A DNA stretch of 55,180 nucleotides from Pontibacterium sp964228735 (GTDB lineage Bacteria > Pseudomonadota > Gammaproteobacteria > Pseudomonadales > Balneatricaceae). The notes beneath the pieces were generated by a model. That model searched no databases, was not told the DNA's origin, and saw only the letters and a list, made by a program, of their open reading frames with translations. Within the stretch, counting starts at the first letter, position 1. Each line of letters opens with the position of its first letter. Made by a program: the position numbers and the translations under genes. Below, in pieces: positions 53,729 through 55,180 of this stretch. The stretch is from NCBI RefSeq assembly GCF_964228735.1, contig NZ_CAXRBQ010000082.1:1-55180 (forward strand), written 5' to 3'.

Positions 53729-53756
53729 GTTAATTAACATAACGCTGCAGGTTAAC
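53729..53756. promoter_or_regulatory. Repeats in the lipase upstream region
   Basis: GTTAATTAAC (53729-53738) is a perfect 10-bp palindrome, and a wider repeat AACCTG (53724-53729) / CAGGTT (53748-53753) encloses it. A further GTTAAC lies at 53751-53756. This is the only intergenic stretch before the lipase, about 60 bases upstream of its ATG, and could bind the AraC-type regulator. Inference only. Confidence 0.35.
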
Positions 53757-53826
53757 GTGGCGCTTGCCCTTCCGGGACAGTGATCGGTTGAATGTGGCCA
53801 GGCCTGAAATTCTTTTAACGGCGCTC

Positions 53827-54927
53827 TCAGGTTCTGGCCTGAATAGACGCCATATATTCTTTCGGGGACATTGATGTCCAACGACGAAACGCTTTCGCAA
53901 AGGCCGACGAATCAGCAAATCCCAACAGGTGAGCAAGCTCTGTAATGGAATCCCCTCCGCGTGCAAAATACTCCCGTGCGAACTTCTGGCGCACAAAATC
54001 CAGTTCCTGCTGGTATGACGTGCCATCGTCTTTCAGTTTACGGCGCATAGTACGTCCGCTCATTCCCAGCTCGCTGGCAGCACCTTCGAGAGAAGGAAAT
54101 GCGCCGTAATAACGAATCAGCAACCGTCGCAATCTGAGCGGCAGATACTTCATTGCTTTCGTCGGAATATTTTCAAACAACGACTTTTCAGCCGTCATGG
54201 CCATCAGGCGATTGGCCAGGGGAAGTTCATGCTCTGCCAGCATGGATTTACCGATAATTCTCGATTGCGGACAACCAAACTCGACCGGGCATTTAAAATA
54301 TCGGCGATAGATATGTCCCCACTCGGGCTCTGCGTACGCCAGCTCAACTTTCGTGGGCATCAGATGAGGATCGTTAGCCACCAGATCGCGGAAAATATTA
54401 TAAAAACTGACCAGATTCAGCTCAACGAAGAAGTGTGTATAGGGCGCCAGAGGAATATTTTCGTCAATACAGAACCAGCCCGTATCACCATCCAGCGTTA
54501 CACTCATTTCAAGCGGCGGGAACAGTTCGCGGCAAAACCGGACCACTGCCTGCCCGCAATCCCATAGCGTTGGCTGAGTCACCGCTGCCAGGCCAGCCAT
54601 TCCGTGATGCGACACTGTCATCAGGTTTCCGATAGCCAATCCAACATAGGGCATATCAAGCGCACTCACCACCTGATCTACCAGCTTCAGAACCTGACGG
54701 GCAGACACAAACATACCGACCCCATCTTCATCACCGGGATCGATCCCCGCTTTCTGAAGCATAGATTTAGGATCCAGCCCTGTGATGGCAGACATCAGAT
54801 CATCCGGATTATCCGGAGTGATTCCCGTCCGCTTCGTTAGCCAGTCGGCATCGACTTCAATCGACTTTTTCAGATTAAAGTAGGTCTGGATGTGACCCAG
54901 AGGTATGCATTTCGTATCAAGATCCAT
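53827..54927 (-). CDS. AraC-family transcriptional regulator
   Basis: 366 residues. The N-terminal two thirds match the Arabinose_bd-type (OruR/ArgR-like) sensor region of the family; the C-terminal AraC helix-turn-helix is complete, with SLEGAASELGMSGRTMRRKLKDDGTSY and ITELAHLLGFADSSAFAKAFRRWTSMSPKEYM. It probably controls the lipase operon immediately downstream (151 bases between), on the same strand. The ligand cannot be predicted. The ribosome site is weak. Confidence 0.88.
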   Translation of the reverse strand: MDLDTKCIPLGHIQTYFNLKKSIEVDADWLTKRTGITPDNPDDLMSAITGLDPKSMLQKAGIDPGDEDGVGMFVSARQVLKLVDQVVSALDMPYVGLAIGNLMTVSHHGMAGLAAVTQPTLWDCGQAVVRFCRELFPPLEMSVTLDGDTGWFCIDENIPLAPYTHFFVELNLVSFYNIFRDLVANDPHLMPTKVELAYAEPEWGHIYRRYFKCPVEFGCPQSRIIGKSMLAEHELPLANRLMAMTAEKSLFENIPTKAMKYLPLRLRRLLIRYYGAFPSLEGAASELGMSGRTMRRKLKDDGTSYQQELDFVRQKFAREYFARGGDSITELAHLLGFADSSAFAKAFRRWTSMSPKEYMASIQART

Positions 54928-55180
54928 AACCGGTACCGGACGCTGATTTTTATTTTTGTGCGGCGTACACCCGAGTCATCAGAATACACCTGCAGAAACT
55001 TCAACAGCAATGACAATCCGGATAATCCCGGACTGGATGGCCACAAATAACCGAAATTCAGCCGGGACAAACCCCGAAGAAAATAAGGTTGCGTCTAATA
55101 AACGGTGTTTTGAGCCAAATCCACTGGCCGGATTTATACATTCAGCACTTAAGACGGGTTTATTATCCGTACACAGGTCT
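54928..55180. other. Right edge without a recognised gene
   Basis: 253 bases, AT-balanced, upstream of the AraC-type gene. I see no convincing gene, terminator or promoter; a short open frame on the minus strand overlaps the start of the regulator and looks like chance. Confidence 0.4.

Noticed and set aside
1..55180. CRISPR arrays and rRNA genes
   Set aside because: No regularly spaced repeats and no rRNA sequence were noticed on either strand.

Overview
The window looks like a chromosomal segment of a gammaproteobacterium, most likely a marine Oceanospirillales-type lineage. This is an inference from gene content (RapA, SrmB-like helicase, Hda, PurM/PurN, DUF3108, ArsJ pair, GltX flanked by tRNAs) and from moderate GC of roughly 50-55 percent in the core genes. 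No plasmid, phage or transposon genes were seen.

Layout. 1-3126 is a pqiABC envelope lipid-transport operon (pqiC runs off the left edge). 3227-7892 holds a small orphan and a three-gene ABC operon: ATPase, FtsX-type permease and a membrane-anchored lipocalin-like AttH/CrtC protein. 8026-8355 is a lone PilZ protein preceded by a striking palindrome. rapA (8515-11388) diverges from a very large c-di-GMP protein (CBS x4, PAS, GGDEF, EAL, CZB), which is followed by an SrmB-like helicase.

16009-26760 is the accessory part and the most interesting stretch. It carries a SNF2-family helicase, a Fic protein, a small convergent ORF that may be a Fic antitoxin, a large N6-adenine-type methyltransferase and a helicase-nuclease. 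The last two form a type III-like restriction-modification pair. The target-recognition part of the methyltransferase is visibly poorer in GC than the rest of the gene, suggesting cassette exchange. The island sits between the srmB terminator and lhgO, with no integrase or repeats.

26889-45717 is mostly core metabolism and RNA modification: lhgO and trmH, monofunctional pheA, the arsenate-detoxification pair GAPDH-arsJ, a CSS-type EAL phosphodiesterase, an unrecognised 322-residue protein, tcdA, a zinc-ribbon protein, a pseudouridine synthase, a FAN1-like nuclease, an aminotransferase, hda with an AI-2E-type permease and a DUF2066 protein, then purM-purN-DUF3108.

45946-51064 has tRNA-Glu, a molybdate operon modABC with a divergence-free upstream modE and a perfect ModE-type operator, tRNA-Ala and gltX, all on the minus strand. 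51197-54927 is a regulator-lipase-helper cluster: an AraC-type regulator, a secreted lipase with a distinctive C-terminal domain, and a membrane-anchored helper. The right edge after 54927 shows no gene.
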